A stretch of 64,000 bases of DNA from Melampsora larici-populina 98AG31. Lineage: Eukaryota; Basidiomycota; Pucciniomycetes; Pucciniales; Melampsoraceae. The DNA lies in contig NW_006768784.1 of assembly GCF_000204055.1 (NCBI RefSeq), positions 995,580 through 1,059,579 on the forward strand, given 5' to 3'. Below the pieces are notes generated by a model. The model saw nothing but the letters and a program-made list of their open reading frames with translations, searched no databases and was not told where the DNA came from. The position numbers and the translations under genes are program-made. Below are positions 43,261 through 57,051 of this stretch, piece by piece (position 1 is the first letter of the stretch; each line of letters starts with the position of its first letter).

Positions 43261-45880
43261 CGAGATTTTGTAGCGAACGAATAACAGCTCAGTACTCATG
43301 AGTCTCTTCATCAAAAATGAGACTTGAAAGTATTTAACCTTCTTCGTCAACCGTCAAATTCAAGAACCTATTCAGGGTTTATGACCGATGCCTGAATCAG
43401 TCGGAGCCAACCATCAAACGTGCGATTGAAGAGTAAAAAAATGGTCAGAAATGAACAATCCTTCTGATGATTCTTTGAAGATTGGATTGCAGCTCTTACT
43501 ATCTGAAACGTGGAGAGGTCACGCTGAGTGGGCGCATGTAGGAATCGTATCTTGGTCATGGTCAAAGCAAGTGAAGTGGTGAAAAGTGGAAGGTTATTTT
43601 GTTGGGCGGAATGGGGGCAAGAGGGTGGCATGACTCTGATATATAGAATTCGACGCCAATTAAGTCATGCAACAAATCGCTCAGGATGATGAGCTGAGAT
43701 TGAATTAAAATTCTGATAACCAGTTCGTCGCGTTGACCGAAAGAAGTCGGTGAGAGTTGAGTTGTGGATGGAACTTGGTATCCAATTATCAACTCCTCGA
43801 GGTTCATGATGATCACATCACTATACTTCGATCATTGGCTTCAGATATATCAAACTACGATGAGCGCACGAAGCCTGAGACATATTCCAATCCGTTGATG
43901 TCTCAGTATTTCTTGTATGGAAGGAAAATCTTTGAAGTGTGATCGAGTTTCAACCCTTTCGATATCACACCGGTGTTCTTTGGGAATCATGCTCATTTTC
44001 TACAGAGATGTCGCGTCCTTGTTAGTCAATCAACATTATCCGCCGAATTGGTCTCATCAGGAAATGCTCATAAGAGCATTGTATCATTGTGTTTATATCA
44101 ACACGGACAAATTTTCTTCAATCAACATGTCGTAAGTGCAGGATGACATGTGGGCCTTCTGCTTTACCTTTATTGCTATGATTATGCTCAGAAAATATTC
44201 TCTGGTTTTTCCCACGCGAACTTTTGGTGCGAGGGACTTTAGTTAGTTTGCTGAGCCAGGTAGCTTCTCTTTACGTGCTTGGATCTTGCATTACTTCTGG
44301 TTTGACGCGCGGCTTGTATTTCCGACTTCAACCTGATCCAGGAGATCTTCAATTGACTAATATCCATACGGACCTACAAGGCTTTTCACAGAATTACCCA
44401 TCCTGTGCACAAATGGATTCCATCCAGACATCAGTAGTAGGGAATCAATAATGAGTCAGTCAGTGATGGCTTCACCAAATAGCTTGCCTTGTAATCAGTT
44501 GCAGACGGTATGGGTTAGTCTTTGGTTCAAGGGAACGTATGGTTATGCATAAATCGATTCTTGAAACTATACAAAAAATAAAGAAATGAAGTGTAGATGA
44601 TTCGGCAGTCGGCGTTCCACTAAGCTTGACTAATAAGCCCCTCATGCGTGTTCGCCGCGCCCTCACAGTCCCTCGAACCTCGAACGTCCCTTGGAGCCGA
44701 AGGCAAAGGACTCGACGGTACGAATGAGGCTTCATGCTGTACTTCGGTGTTAGAGTGGCATGTATGTTCAGCGATTTCAAGTCTTCATTCTTATACAAGA
44801 TGACCATAGATTCCATATACGTTTGCTCACGTTTGTTCCCTGTAACAAAACAACCTCAGTTCTCCATCAGGTTATGAGCCGCCCTTCAGGCGTGTGGAAA
44901 AGACTTGGACATTTGCACATGGTCTCGTGAAAAATTGTGAATAGACTTTAATGCTGTGTGAGGAAAGAAACCTTTCTTGTCTTGCTTGGATGAGTAAGAA
45001 TCAAGATACAGCCAACCTAGAACGTCTCCATTTTCAATATCGATGGAGTCATAGTTTTGTATGTCAACTCTGGACATTTATACCCTGCTATCTTCCACGC
45101 CTATGGGGGCTGCGCTTTGTTGTATAGCATACTTTCTTCAAAGATATATAGCGCATCAGCATTGCTAGCTTCATCTTTGTAAGGGCATGGATTTGTTTAG
45201 CTTGTGTTGGTGTTTGCCTCGTATTGGAAGATGCTTTTTTATCTCATGGGCTGGCTTAGGCTGGCTTCCGGCTATGACAGAAGCGTATCAAGTTATTTGC
45301 ATAAAGTATATAAATTATACATGGCCAGCATCTGGAAAAGTATGTAGCGAAAAGTATGTAGCGCTACATACTTTACTTTGAGTACCCTTATACATATCTC
45401 TCGCCAAGGAGAAAAATTATACATGGCCAGCATCTGGATGTATCGGCATAATAAGGCTCCATAGATTAAAGTTTGGGTCATCAGGGAATTCCTCAGACCT
45501 TTCGTCGTCTTGCCGTCTCCTACAGTTCTCAACTTCGTGAGCACTTTGTTGATGAACCCGTGATAAACTATGACTGCTCGCTAGGTTTCTTCAAATTTGG
45601 ACATGTCGAGAATTACGTTCAACAATACCAACTTGGTACTAGAGCTCAATGACTGTATGACTAGTCCGACCATCATGGTAATGGATCACTCTTCGAAATA
45701 TCTCATTTGGCTGACTGATTTGAGAAATTCTCGTAAATATCAGTGTATAGAGTGCTGGTCTCGAGGGCTACTCGAGTGGATGACTAAATATACCTTCTCA
45801 AGACTTTATTGAGCTCTGGTAAATAATCCATTGGCAACCTCGCTGTTGCATATTCTCAATATTGGTCGACTTCGTCTTAG
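43261..45880. other. Gene-free stretch
   Basis: Many short frames but none with a family signature or consistent splice context. A local repeat TTATACATGGCCAGCATCTGG occurs at about 45314 and 45416. No RNA gene recognised. Confidence 0.4.
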
Positions 45881-45884
45881 CATC

Positions 45885-46529
45885 AAACCGCCTCACCACC
45901 AATCATTGCGATACATAACTCGTGAGAAAGAGCATTGCAAGAGTTTGTGGCCGTGTCATGAATAGCATCCGGGCAAATTGGTTTTTGTATGTTCTATGAT
46001 CCGCATCGCATGTAGGGAAAATCTCGGCGACTTGGCTATGCTGCCTTCGTCCTGAATTTTGAGCAAACGTTTGGCCAAGAGATTGGTATTGTGACCAACA
46101 TGCACGTACTATTCAAGTGGGAGTATGTCAGGGCCTTTTCCCCCATCCCATTAGCTCACTTCCACTTGAGGCTTCTGTCGGTGAATTTTGAAATGCCTAT
46201 CCAATTGAGCCTGATAGTTTGGTACCTTTCTAGTCACTCTCATTCCAACAGGCAAGGAATGTTCAAAATAGATAGGGCAAAGGGAATTATAAATTTGCAT
46301 GCTTCAAGTTTGGCGAAAAATTCTGAACCCGGGCTCATCAACTATATAAGGTGGCCAGAAGGTTGGCTTCCTTCCAGATTTCCCTCATCAACTGCACATC
46401 TCCTTTCATCCAAATCGGACTTGCAATCCTCAAGCCACCTTATATTTTTACAAATCAAGAGTGCTTATTTTCAATCACATCTTCCTATTCTCATCCCGCT
46501 CTCCGCATCAACGTGACCAGTAGATCGAG
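45885..46529 (+). repeat. Upstream part of a tandem segmental duplication
   Basis: Homologous to about 50960-51643, including ATCGGGGC-free text such as CTTCGTCCTGAATTTTGAGCAAA/CTTCGTCCTGGATTTTGAGCAAA and ATGTTCAAAATAGATAGGGCAAA. With the genes that follow, the duplicated block is at least 2.2 kb and its copies are about 5.08 kb apart. Confidence 0.8.
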
Positions 46530-48133
46530 ATGCTCAGTTTTACCTCCAGCTCCAAATCTAAAGGTCGTTCAGGGTCCATGGCGGATCCTCGGGCAAGTCG
46601 CACCCTACCGATCCCAACGCGGATTATGCCGGTCAGTACTTGTTCCGTAAACTGTTTTCACCTTTGGATATTTCATCTTTCCTCTTTCGTTTGCGTATGG
46701 TTCCTATCCTTCGCCTACACCTGTTGTGTCTGTTTCACTATGTATCCTTACCCACGCGATCGCACAACACGCTCCTTACCCTGAACTGTATCAAACACTT
46801 CGTCTATCCTTGTTTGATGAAATCGTACTCGCTTTTCCAAAATTGAACTTTTCTCACAAATCTCTCTACATTGCATTTTGTATCTTTCAGTCACCTCCCC
46901 GTCTGCCTCTACCTCAAGGACTCAGGCTGGCTAGCGCAGGTCACGAGTCTGACAGCTTTTTTGAAAGTGTCACCCGAAGTTGTGGATTACTTGAACAAGT
47001 CAAGAGTCCTGAAACGGTCACCATGTCCAATCCACACCTAGTTCCGAATCCCAGAAGTGTGAGTAATTTTTTCCTAACCTTGCCTCAGTCTTATCATGAA
47101 CTCGAGATCTTGTCTTCTGACTAGCACACTATACCATGTTTATTTGCCCTGTGACTCGTAGGCCTCCTCCTCTGCCACCTCGGTTACAAGAAGTCACGCT
47201 ATCCAACATGGCTATACCTCCTCCTCTTCGTCCCTTGCATCGACCTCCTCAAACTCGTCTTCGTCTTCGTCTTCATCCCAAAGCTCTCAGTATCCAACAT
47301 CCTGTTTTTCGGGCTCTTCATCCAGACGGAGCACTCTACAAGAAAGGCGCAGAGGCGCCTACTTCACGAAAATTGTGATTTACAGGGAGGATCAACTGAA
47401 GGACTGCTTTGTGTATGCACCCAGTCGGGTGTCCTCATTGACCCTTGATGAGATTGATTGTCACAAAGGATCCGCCCCGGCCGCACCTGGACACGCGATT
47501 AACCAGGAAAACATTCGCTCAAGGCCAGCGGTTTCACCTCTCACCACGGCGTCATCAAATGGCTACGAGGAAGATGACGAAGGTGAAGAAGAGGTGTTGG
47601 AGGACGATGAAAGTCATGATGGGTACTCCCGTCCCTCCTCTTCCATGTCCATTCAAAGCGATCCCTTCGAGTACTCGGCATACCTATCGCGGCCGGCATG
47701 TCAAAAGCTAGACCGCTCTCTCTCTCGCGCTTCGTCGGTGACTATTCGACCAACAAAACGAGACTCAGTGACACCAAAAGCTCATCCAAGCTCTCCTTCG
47801 CCTGGGCCTACCGATACCATCTCAAATTATTCAGCATACCTGTCGCAGCCGCTGCGTGAAAAGTCAGAATGCTCTCTCTCCCGAGCTTCGTCGGTGACAA
47901 TCCGACCCACAAAACGAGATTTAGTGGTACTCGATGCGAGCTCGCCTCCGCCTGGACCAACACCTCGAATGGGCCCACCCGAAAGCGTCCACGCTGCTCT
48001 TCGAGCCCTCAAGAGCATACAGGCCGGAAAATCTTTCCTCTTCAGCAACAACGTTGAGGACGTAGGTGATGAATGCCTGTCAGATGTTCACTGGACACCA
48101 GAGGAGTTTTCCGAGGTTGGTATCGCGCTTTGA
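46530..48133 (+). CDS. Serine-rich protein of unknown function, copy A
   Basis: Exons 46530-46631, 46891-47058 and 47162-48133 join in phase to 413 aa. Begins LSFTSSSKSKGRSGS. A poly-Ser tract precedes RRRGAYFTKIVIYREDQLKDC, the best conserved segment between copies. An acidic stretch (YEEDDEGEEEVLEDDESHDGY) follows, then two repeats of a ~50-residue unit with YSAYLSxP and SLSRASSVTIRPTKRD. The C-terminus SVHAALRALKSIQ...EVGIAL is also conserved. No signal peptide, membrane span or known domain. SRASSVTIRPTKRD contains basophilic phosphorylation-like sites. Three-exon structure and intron phases equal those of copy B. I do not recognise the family; probably lineage-specific. Confidence 0.8.
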
Positions 48134-50955
48134 TTGTTGGCCCGAGAGGAACACAATTAGCTTAGATTATAAAACCTACCACTCGATTTTTGAAACTGTT
48201 GCGTCATAGTATCTCATCTATTCCTGCATTTCGACTATAATTTTGTTCTCTTTCCTTTTGGTTTGTTTTTAACTATTTTTCTTACATCACAGCAAGCTTA
48301 CTCGTACCACATCTATCTTTTGGACTCTGTGATATTAAGTATTAGGTATTCACGCTAAATTAATTGTAATTTTATAATCATTAATGGGGTTTCTATCTTT
48401 TCTTGATAATTTGAACCTTCTCCTACATAGCCAAGCAGCATTCCTTTTACATACTTGCAAATAATTTCCTTGATCCCATCCCACTTTTGAATTCACTCAT
48501 GCACTTATCCTGCAAGAAATAAACAGAATTGATGTGTGCGTGACGTCACTGAAACTCCGCTCCTTCCACCAAGAAACTTGATAGATGAAATGCAAACATT
48601 GTCTCACATCAACTTCAGTGTAATGAGAGTAGTCAGCTTTGCAAGAGGTGACCTTTTCATGCCTTTGTTAGCCAAATAGAATCAAACTTCAATGAACAAT
48701 TAGCTCAGAACAGAATCCTAATCTGGACCAATTCAAAAATGAAAGCATCAATGATGGAGAACTGAATATGAAAGGGTATTGTAGACCTCTCAGGATCACA
48801 ACACCAAATTTGAGTCTTGAGTTTCAAATACAAGATATTTCTTTTTTGATCAGGGACAACAACGTCAGAAGTTTCAACAGATACACAGGTTTAGAGGGTT
48901 ACTAGTAGACAAGCCTTTGACCAACTACTTGAAAGACGTCTGAGGCCTTTGCCATCTGAGCACACGTTGGACTTATACACACAAAGCGTCATTTTTGAAA
49001 GTGCATCCACTGTACAAATGTGCTATTGCCTTGGGTTAGTATCCATCTGGCTGTTTTGGAATATGAAAACACCTGCAGGGATGCATAATTCTACAATTCC
49101 TTCAGAATATTAAAATTGTCCCTCATGTAAGTCTCGCATGGTCAGATTTGCTTTGATGTAAACTGAGTCATGTGTTAAAGATTGGTTGGGGATCTCAGGC
49201 TGTGATTTGATACAAGAAAATGAACTCATTGATTTGTACATTCATTGGTGTTTGATGAGGAAAAAAGCTAGCTTTCAAATTCATAGTAATATCATGTCAA
49301 GAGCTTTACAATTTGCACCCTTCTGATATTCACACTGACTGTCTTGTTTAGTTTTTTGGGTGAATTTTGGATCTCAAGCGTACTTTCAATATTATTGCAA
49401 ATGTCATGGAGGCTCAGCACATCTGAGCTTTCCTCAGATTTAAAGGGTGCATAGTGAGTGACCCAAGGGACAATGATAGGTCACAACAACCCATGGAGAG
49501 ATCTCTCTGTGTGGCTCATTCAAATCAAAGCTCTGGTCTCTGAATAATCTTCAAGTTTCATGGGTTGCCACTTTTTTGAGCACGCATTGAAGCAATCAGA
49601 AGTACAAGATTACTTGGTGGATATTGTAAAAAAAAAGAAGTCTTGAAAGGCTCCTGGCAAAACAGAATCAAGGAATTCAGAGTGATGCCTGTGGGTTGAC
49701 ACCCCCGTCATATTCTGGAAATACATCTCAGATGCTGTTCAGCTGACAATTCTCCCTAAATAGAAACAATAAGGTGGTTGGAGGGAGTTTAGGCAAACAA
49801 AGAACATACACAATGTGTTCTCTACATTTCACTCAAGAAAAAACTGCGGCGGCCAAGTTGGTATTTTTGAAAGGCTGAGGTTCTTTATTCTCATTTGATG
49901 CATTGAGAATCTTTTTGAGACCACGTATGTCTTTGGCGCTGGTGGTCCTTGTGTTTCAGTTACTCGTGCTATCAGAATAGAGGAGCGCTAAAATTATCAG
50001 GCAGTTGAGGCAAGCACATGTCTGATTAAAATTCGGTGACGAGGTTGAAGTACATAGGGATTGACCTCACTAAGGAGAAGGGATATTGATAAGTCTAGCA
50101 TTACAGGTTGAAGCTCATCAACCTTCATCACCAGCGCAATTTCCTCGGATGCCACACATATCATGCAGATTATTTCCGGCTTGTATAAATATGAGCTGAC
50201 CACACGTTGTTTGGCAAAATAAACACCGAAGAAACCGGGTGCAGAAACAATATAAAAAAAGGACATTGACATGAGCTAAGCCATACATACCATTTTTCCT
50301 GCGGACAAGGAATAGAAAAAGAAGCTCCGATATATATCACAAGAGCAAAAAGTTTGATTTTTGAGCAACTGGGACGTCCGAATTGATGCCGTGCGGGGTT
50401 GCTAACGATGAGCCTCGGGCGACCTGCTGCCAGCAGATCCACAGTTTCGGCCATCAGGGAATTTGGGATACGCAAATACATACCGTAGTTTGTCAATGGG
50501 GTGTTAACCAAAGCCCACGTGACCAAAGGTCGTTTGCTCCATAGGAGGTCTCAACATGCGTCCATCCGAATGCGCCTGCAAGAATCTGCAAGACCAACAC
50601 TCTGTAGGTATCAATTGAAAGAACTTTGTGCGAGAATTGGTCAAATCGGTCAGACTGACTTGAAGATCTCAAAGATTTGATAAGGAGACCATGACGGCCG
50701 GATCAATTTGTACCCAGACCATGACTGTAAAAACTATGTTGGTCGCATTGAGCCTAAATCTCAGCATAGTTAGAATCAAAGGAACCTATTGGAGAGTGAT
50801 CGTGGTTCACACTCACGACGATGAGGCTCGTACATAATCGGCATGAAGACTGCCACCCTGAATATTTCTTTTAGTTCGTCTTGCTGAGGATTAGGGTCTC
50901 ATGGGATCGCTGCAAGGATGTTCATTTGAATTTCAAACCCTGGAAGGTCTTAGGC
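48134..50955. other. Gene-free stretch between duplicated genes
   Basis: AT-rich DNA. Minus frames at 50526-49997 have no signature. No inverted repeat with target duplication found. Nothing supported. Confidence 0.4.
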
Positions 50956-50959
50956 ATCA

Positions 50960-51643
50960 ATTCCCCTCCTCACCCGTCATTACGATACATAGCTCATGAC
51001 CCGTGAGGGTAAGCATTGAATTTGCAAGCGTTAATAACCACTGAACCAGTGTCATACAAATCATACGGGTAAATTAGTTTTGGTATCTTCCATCATCCAA
51101 ATTGCAAATCATAGGGACAATCTGGGAGACTTGGCGATGTTCTTTTCGTCCTGGATTTTGAGCAAATGTTGAGCTACGAAATTGCAATCTTGACCGACTT
51201 GCACATTCTATTTGAGCGGGAGTAGGTCAGGGCTTTTTCCGCCATCCCGTTAGCAAACTTCCATTCGATACTTCCGTCGGTGTAGGTTGGAATGTGGATC
51301 ACATCAAGCTTGATAGCTTGGTGCCTTTGCAGTCACCTTCAGTTCAACAGGTGAGGAATGTTCAAAATAGATAGGGCAAAAGGATGTATAACTTTGCTCA
51401 TACCTTCATGCTTCGGCGACAAACTATGCACCCGGGTTCACCAACTAAGCTGGCCATATAACTGGCTTCTTTGCAGATTTCCCTACTCGTTTCCAACTTC
51501 CCTTTCATGCACTTCAAACTTATCATCCAACCCTTCCTAAGATCATTTTCCTATCATCTCCTCACGATTAGCCTCAACCAGCTAACACAGACACTCGCCA
51601 TTTATCATTTTACTTTGTTCATCAACGCAACCGGTCAAAAAAG
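50960..51643 (+). repeat. Second copy of the duplicated upstream block
   Basis: Diverged copy of 45885-46529, ending at the start of the second serine-rich gene. Shared core sequence ATGTTCAAAATAGATAGGGC precedes both genes by about 270-290 bp. Confidence 0.78.
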
Positions 51644-53216
51644 ATGTTCAACTTCCCCACCACCACCACTTCGAAGAGCCACTCCGGGTCCCTGGCTGAT
51701 GCCCGGTTCAGCCGTACCCAACCTCCTGATACTTCACTAAAGGCAATGATTCTGCCGGTCAGTGGATGTTTTGCAAACAGTTTCACCATCCATATATTTC
51801 ACCATACCTATTTCCATCAGCTGTCACTCCACATCTGTCCATATCCTTTTTGACGCATTTGTCTTGTTCGTTTCACCATCTTTACCCACGCTTTCGCACA
51901 ACACTGTCTTTATTCTACATACATTGTATCAAACACTTGATCTACACATCTGTTTTTATAAAACCGAATCCTCTTCCAAATTTCCCAACCTTTCTCATAT
52001 AAATACCTTTTCATTCCATTTCCTCTGCTATAGGCACCCCCTCGTCTCCCTCTTCCTCAAGGTCTCCTGAGTTCAGGCCCAGGCAGCTTTTCAGAAAGCG
52101 TGTCTAGAAGTTGCGCCTTCCTCGGGCAAGACGAGAATATTAAGATGGCGACAACACCAAAATCGCGCAACGCTCGACGAAGTGTCAGTAATTGTTTCTG
52201 TTTCTTTCTATTCGTGTGGAAATTTTTATTGCACGCTTCAAACTTCGTCCTCTAACTGACCCACACTATGTCACCTTCATCCCCTCTCTGGCTCCCAGGT
52301 TGCTGTCGCTAGTACCCTCACGCGGAGTCCCGCCATCCGCCATGCCTATACTTCCTCCTCCTCCTCAAATACATCATCTTCGTCGTCATCATCAGCATTT
52401 TCTAGTTCATCCCAAAGCTCGCAAATGTCTGCAACCTCATCCTTGGGCAGTTCCTCAACAAGCAAGAGCGTTCGACAAGAACGACGAAAGGGGGCCCATT
52501 TCACTAAAATCGTCATTTCACGCGAGGACCGAAAGGAGGACTGCTTCTTGTACGCAGCGAGACGACCTGCATCGTCATCGTCGCTCTCTGAGGACTTCTT
52601 CAAATTCGACTCGGCAAAGGGACTCGAGTTACCACGAAACTTGTCATCGGTCCGTATGACTCGGAATAACGTACCTCAGGTGGTCTCACTGGATCATACA
52701 CGGCATGTTAGTCACCGTGCCGACATTTGCGAAGGGAAAGTGCCCCCATCACCCGCGGTCACGGTCTTTTCCAATGAATACGAGGAAGATGTCGAAGGTG
52801 ATGAAGAAGCCTTAGAGGACGATGAGAGCCACTATGGCTACCCACGCCCATCTTCATCTATGTCGACTCGAAGTGATCCGTTCGAGTTCTCTGCGTACCT
52901 GTCTCAGCCGGCGTCTCGAGATACGGGGCGTTCTCTCTCTAGGGCCTCGTCAGTCACTATCCGGCCAACAAAAAGGGATTCCGTTGTAATCAGGAGTGAA
53001 CACAATTCTCCTTCACTTCCGCCTCCTACCCCCTCAATCCCAACTCCTCGGCTTGGCCCTCCTAACAGCGTACTTGAGGCTTTACGTGCTCTCAAGTCCA
53101 TCCAATCCAGGCCAACATTTCTTTTCAATGTGGACCCCGAGGACGTGGACGATGAAAGCCCATCATACAATCACTGGCCGACAGTTGATCCTTCTCAAGT
53201 CGGTATTGCGCTTTGA
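51644..53216 (+). CDS. Serine-rich protein of unknown function, copy B
   Basis: Exons 51644-51757, 52034-52183 and 52299-53216 join in phase to 393 aa. It matches copy A across its length: poly-Ser tract, RRKGAHFTKIVISREDRKEDC, acidic YEEDVEGDEEALEDDESHYGY, one FEFSAYLSQP...SLSRASSVTIRPTKRD unit (copy A has two) and the C-terminal SVLEALRALKSIQ...VGIAL. Divergence is substantial outside these blocks while frame and splice sites are kept, so both copies look maintained. No known domain or targeting signal. Function unknown. Confidence 0.8.
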
Positions 53217-54638
53217 GGCTCTGACAACAATCAAAATTACACATATCACTCGCATCGCAAATCCAATCTACTATATTCATATCTCTCGCTCGTCTCTTGA
53301 TTTCGCCTATTCTTTGCATTTTCGCTTACTTAGCACACCTTTTCTTGCATCATCTCAAGTTTACTCATAGTGCATGTAGCGTTTTGATTGATTTATTTAA
53401 ACTTTCTGGCAGTCTAGCCAATCATTATTATATTCTCATTACGAAGTCCTTGTCGTTATATTCTCATCAATCAGATCCCTTATAGTAGCTCATATCAGAC
53501 TTATATTCAAGTAAAGTTTATATACTTTGAGTTCATGATTCCATCGTTTGCATTTTCTTTGCATTCGCTCTTCATATCAATTACCATGTTATTCTCATCA
53601 TCATGTCTTTATCAACGTCTTATCGGATCAGTCATTGTTCAAATGTCACACACGCCTTCCTGTTTTTTTGAATCAGCCTCACTTTCATGTGATATGTAGT
53701 CGTGTTTTGAATCACTTTAATTATGCCTTATGAACAAACACGTTCACATCTATTTTCAAATGAATGATATCTCTGTTTAACCTTGAGCCCTTTGGTGACA
53801 AAAAAGCCTAATGATCCTTGACGATCCCGTTGCCCGCGACAATGGTCTGTATTGTTTTGACCGTATCGCACCAAATGTATTGGTACATTTCATTGTAACA
53901 CTATCCGAAAGTTGCCTTTTGGTCATCCTTCATAAGCATACCGTTGTCAACCACTTGAAGAGTGAAAAGAATACTCGAAAGTAAAAAAACGCCAAACCAA
54001 AGACAGCATGATGGTAGGCAAAAAATCAAACCAGTTGTTTTCAAGTCTCCTATTATATTTCTTCTCATGTGTCTCGCATGGACTGGTATATAGTCGCTGA
54101 ATTAATCTCAACTTGTATTTTTTTCTACTTTCAATTCTTTTCTGGAAAGCTTGTCTGTCTTTCCGTGTTGTATTCCGCAGAGTAATGGCATTTTGGTTTC
54201 AAAGAAAAAAACTCAAGAAAATCTACGATTTTAGACATGAACTCGTGGTTCATTTGGTTCAAGTTGAAAAAGACAATTTGACTCCAGTTGAGAAAGACTT
54301 GAGTGAAGTTGAGTTGTTGAGCTTGCTGCTTGCTGCGGGAGGAGTATGTTTATATGTAGGGATGTGTATAATGAGGGATGAACATGTGATCAGAAAGTGG
54401 TTTTTGAATTTTTGCAAAAATTAAACCAAAAAACCCTTGAACGCACCTCATCCAGATTCCAAGTCGAAACCATCTTGCACTATTTCAACTTTACAACCCA
54501 ATCAATCGAGTGAGTCTTGTCTTTCTTATCAATCATGAACTTGACCATCAACATCAATTCAGATTTCTGATGATTTGACTTGATTTGACGTCTAGATTTC
54601 TATAGGATCTTACTCTTTTCAATCAACTTTAACCGGTC
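53217..54638. other. Gene-free stretch
   Basis: AT-rich. A 103-codon plus frame (54113-54424) includes a hydrophobic run (LLSLLLAAGGVCLYVGMCIM) but no recognised family; I do not call it. Should hold the promoter of the UTP5-like gene. Confidence 0.4.
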
Positions 54639-55872
54639 ATGGTCACTTTAACCAATGGAAAACGATCAAAGACACAGAAGACCACCTCCGAAAAGTCGCA
54701 TAAAGATTCCATGAAATCATTACCAGACAAAGAATCATCAGAATCTTCATCAAGTCAAGATTCAGATTCAGATAAAGAAAACGAAAATGGAAATGGAGAT
54801 GAAGAACCACAACCACAAGAATCATTTGCAGATAGATTAAAGATATTAAAAATCAATCATGATACACCAGACCAATCATCAAACCAAACCCATCTAAGAA
54901 TCCCAGTGAACTCATTGGCTCAAACTTTAATCCAAGCCTTAAATTCATCTGATCATCAATTATTAGAAACTTGTTTGATTCAATCTAACAAACAATTAAT
55001 CTCAAATACGATTCAAAGGATTCCTACGGGACTTGTACATCATCTCATTGAACATTTGATCATCGGTTTAAATAAAAAGAGAGGTGGTGCTGGTGAAGGT
55101 TCAACCGTTTCGAGTGTACGTAGAACTAGAACTTTAATCGAATGGGTTAGACAACTCTTATTGGTTCATATGTCATATCTAATCACAGTTAGTACCTATT
55201 TCTATTCACCTCTACAAAAAAACACGGTCACATTGAACTAACATGATTTTTTAACATGACTAGATCCCAGAACTAGTTTCAAAGCTCACAATCCTTCATA
55301 GTTCATTACAAAAACGTTTAAACCTACACACAAAATTACTTTCTCTTAATGGACGTCTAGACCTGATCTTAAACCAAATCGAACGTAACAAATCTGGTAA
55401 TCCTCAACTCGAACTTGGTCTTCCATCAAACAAAGAATCTTTTAACAGTACTAAGATTTCTAAACCTAATACGACTAAAGCCAAACAAAAATCACTTAAA
55501 CCTCCCGTAAAGTATGTAGAGGGTGAAAGTACTGATGATGAAGATGAAGATGAAGTGATGGATCCTAAGAAATCTCAAGATGGTTCAGATGAAGATTCGG
55601 AAGATGATGGTAGTATAGAAGATGTAGTGCTCGGTAGCGAATCTGGTTCAGATGATGAGGACGGTAGTAGTGATGAAGACGATCTTCCTCAACGTAAAGC
55701 TCGTGGAAAAGTATCAGTTTCAGAGGGTTTGTTTGATTTAGAGGCTGAGCTAAGTGGAAGCGAGGAGGACGAGGATGATGAGGATGATGAGGATGACCAA
55801 GATGAGGATGATGAAGATATGGCAGATTTTATTGATGATGGATCAGGTGACGAAAGTGATGAAAGTGATTGA
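54639..55872 (+). CDS. Utp12-domain protein, UTP5/WDR43-like, lacking the WD40 part
   Basis: Exons 54639-55187 and 55264-55872 join in phase to 385 aa. A basic/acidic start with ESFADRLKIL precedes a Utp12 domain (about residues 85-240: RIPVNSLAQTLIQALNSSDHQLLETCL, RTLIEWVRQLLLVHMSYLITIPELVSKL, LNGRLDLILNQIE). Then VKYVEGESTDDEDEDE and a long Asp/Glu/Ser-rich C-terminus. In the t-UTP/UTPA subcomplex, UTP5 acts in 18S pre-rRNA transcription and early processing in the nucleolus; the Utp12 domain packs against partners. Yeast and animal proteins carry an N-terminal WD40 propeller that is absent here and not seen upstream. It may be a short lineage form, or a missed set of 5' exons. Confidence 0.8.
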
Positions 55873-57051
55873 TAGTTTGTCTTTATCTTTTCTATCAGTA
55901 AACTTGTTGGGATGGATTCGTACTATGTTCATGCAAGCAGTTCTTGAAGATGAAATTATGAAAAAGTACATTGGGTTTATCCGTCAACTCTCAGAGCGTA
56001 ATACCTTTGCTTCTTCATGCACAAGATCCTATATACCTTGATTTGCTTGTCACTTCCCGGGGTTCATTCTCATTCTGATCACATCTATTTTTGTTTTGTG
56101 TATATGCTTGTCTTCTTTTTTCATCATGTGGCCTCTTGATGCCCCCCCATCGTCACTAATCACTTTTTCTTACCCTCTATTTACCTCAATATTTCTTGTT
56201 GCTTCAAGGGTGCCCAAAATGAATAGGAACAATGAGATAGACATTCATAGAGAGTTTTGATCTAAGAACTGCAGCAAGGTCGCGAGACTAGCACCCACTC
56301 CCTGGATTTGAAAGCAAGTGATCTTTTTTTGTCTCTGGCGCTGCTCCATTTATTTTGTGATTCAAGGAAGTCACTCGAGCCGAATCCAATGTGATGACCG
56401 AGGTATATTTTAATAATGCGCCCAATTGTCAACTTTCTTCCATCCTGCCAGTTTTATTACTGAAAGTATATCAGTCAAATGATTCACCTGTTGCTCAGGT
56501 CTCTTTGAACTGTTCAAATGCGAGCCCACAACTACTATCTGATGGCCCGTAGATATACCTAACCAAACAATATATTGATCATCACGTGAAATTATGTGTA
56601 GAACAATGTTCAGTCCCTCTTCAAGAGATATATCAAAAAGAAAAACAAAGTCACAAGTCATCTTTCTTTTTGAAACTTTTATTAAATTCTCTTCAACACA
56701 CACAAAAATCAAGCAAAAAACAATAAAATGAAATATAAAAATACTTTCAAAAAAAATACTTAAAAACTTAAACCTCAATCCACACCAAAACATGAATTTT
56801 TCTTTTTGTTTTCTTCTTACTCACATATGTAAATATCTAAATACAAAAGAAAATTTTTCAATCATTTTTTTCATCATTACACATTAATTCAAAACATAAT
56901 CTTTCTTTCTCACCAACCAAACTATCATCTTTTTTTTCACAACACTAAACCTAGCAAGAAGAAGAAGCCAAAAAAACAAAACACCAGCACTACTCCAAAC
57001 CCCATCAAAATTTCCCATTTTTCCCATTTCACTTGATCGTTTTGTTTAATC
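55873..57051. other. Gene-free stretch between convergent genes
   Basis: 3' flanks of the UTP5-like gene (plus) and the F-BAR gene (minus). AT-rich; a minus frame at 56793-56410 has no signature. Nothing supported. Confidence 0.45.

Noticed and set aside
54113..54424. 103-codon frame with a hydrophobic segment
   Set aside because: No recognisable family or splice structure, in AT-rich DNA where such frames occur by chance.
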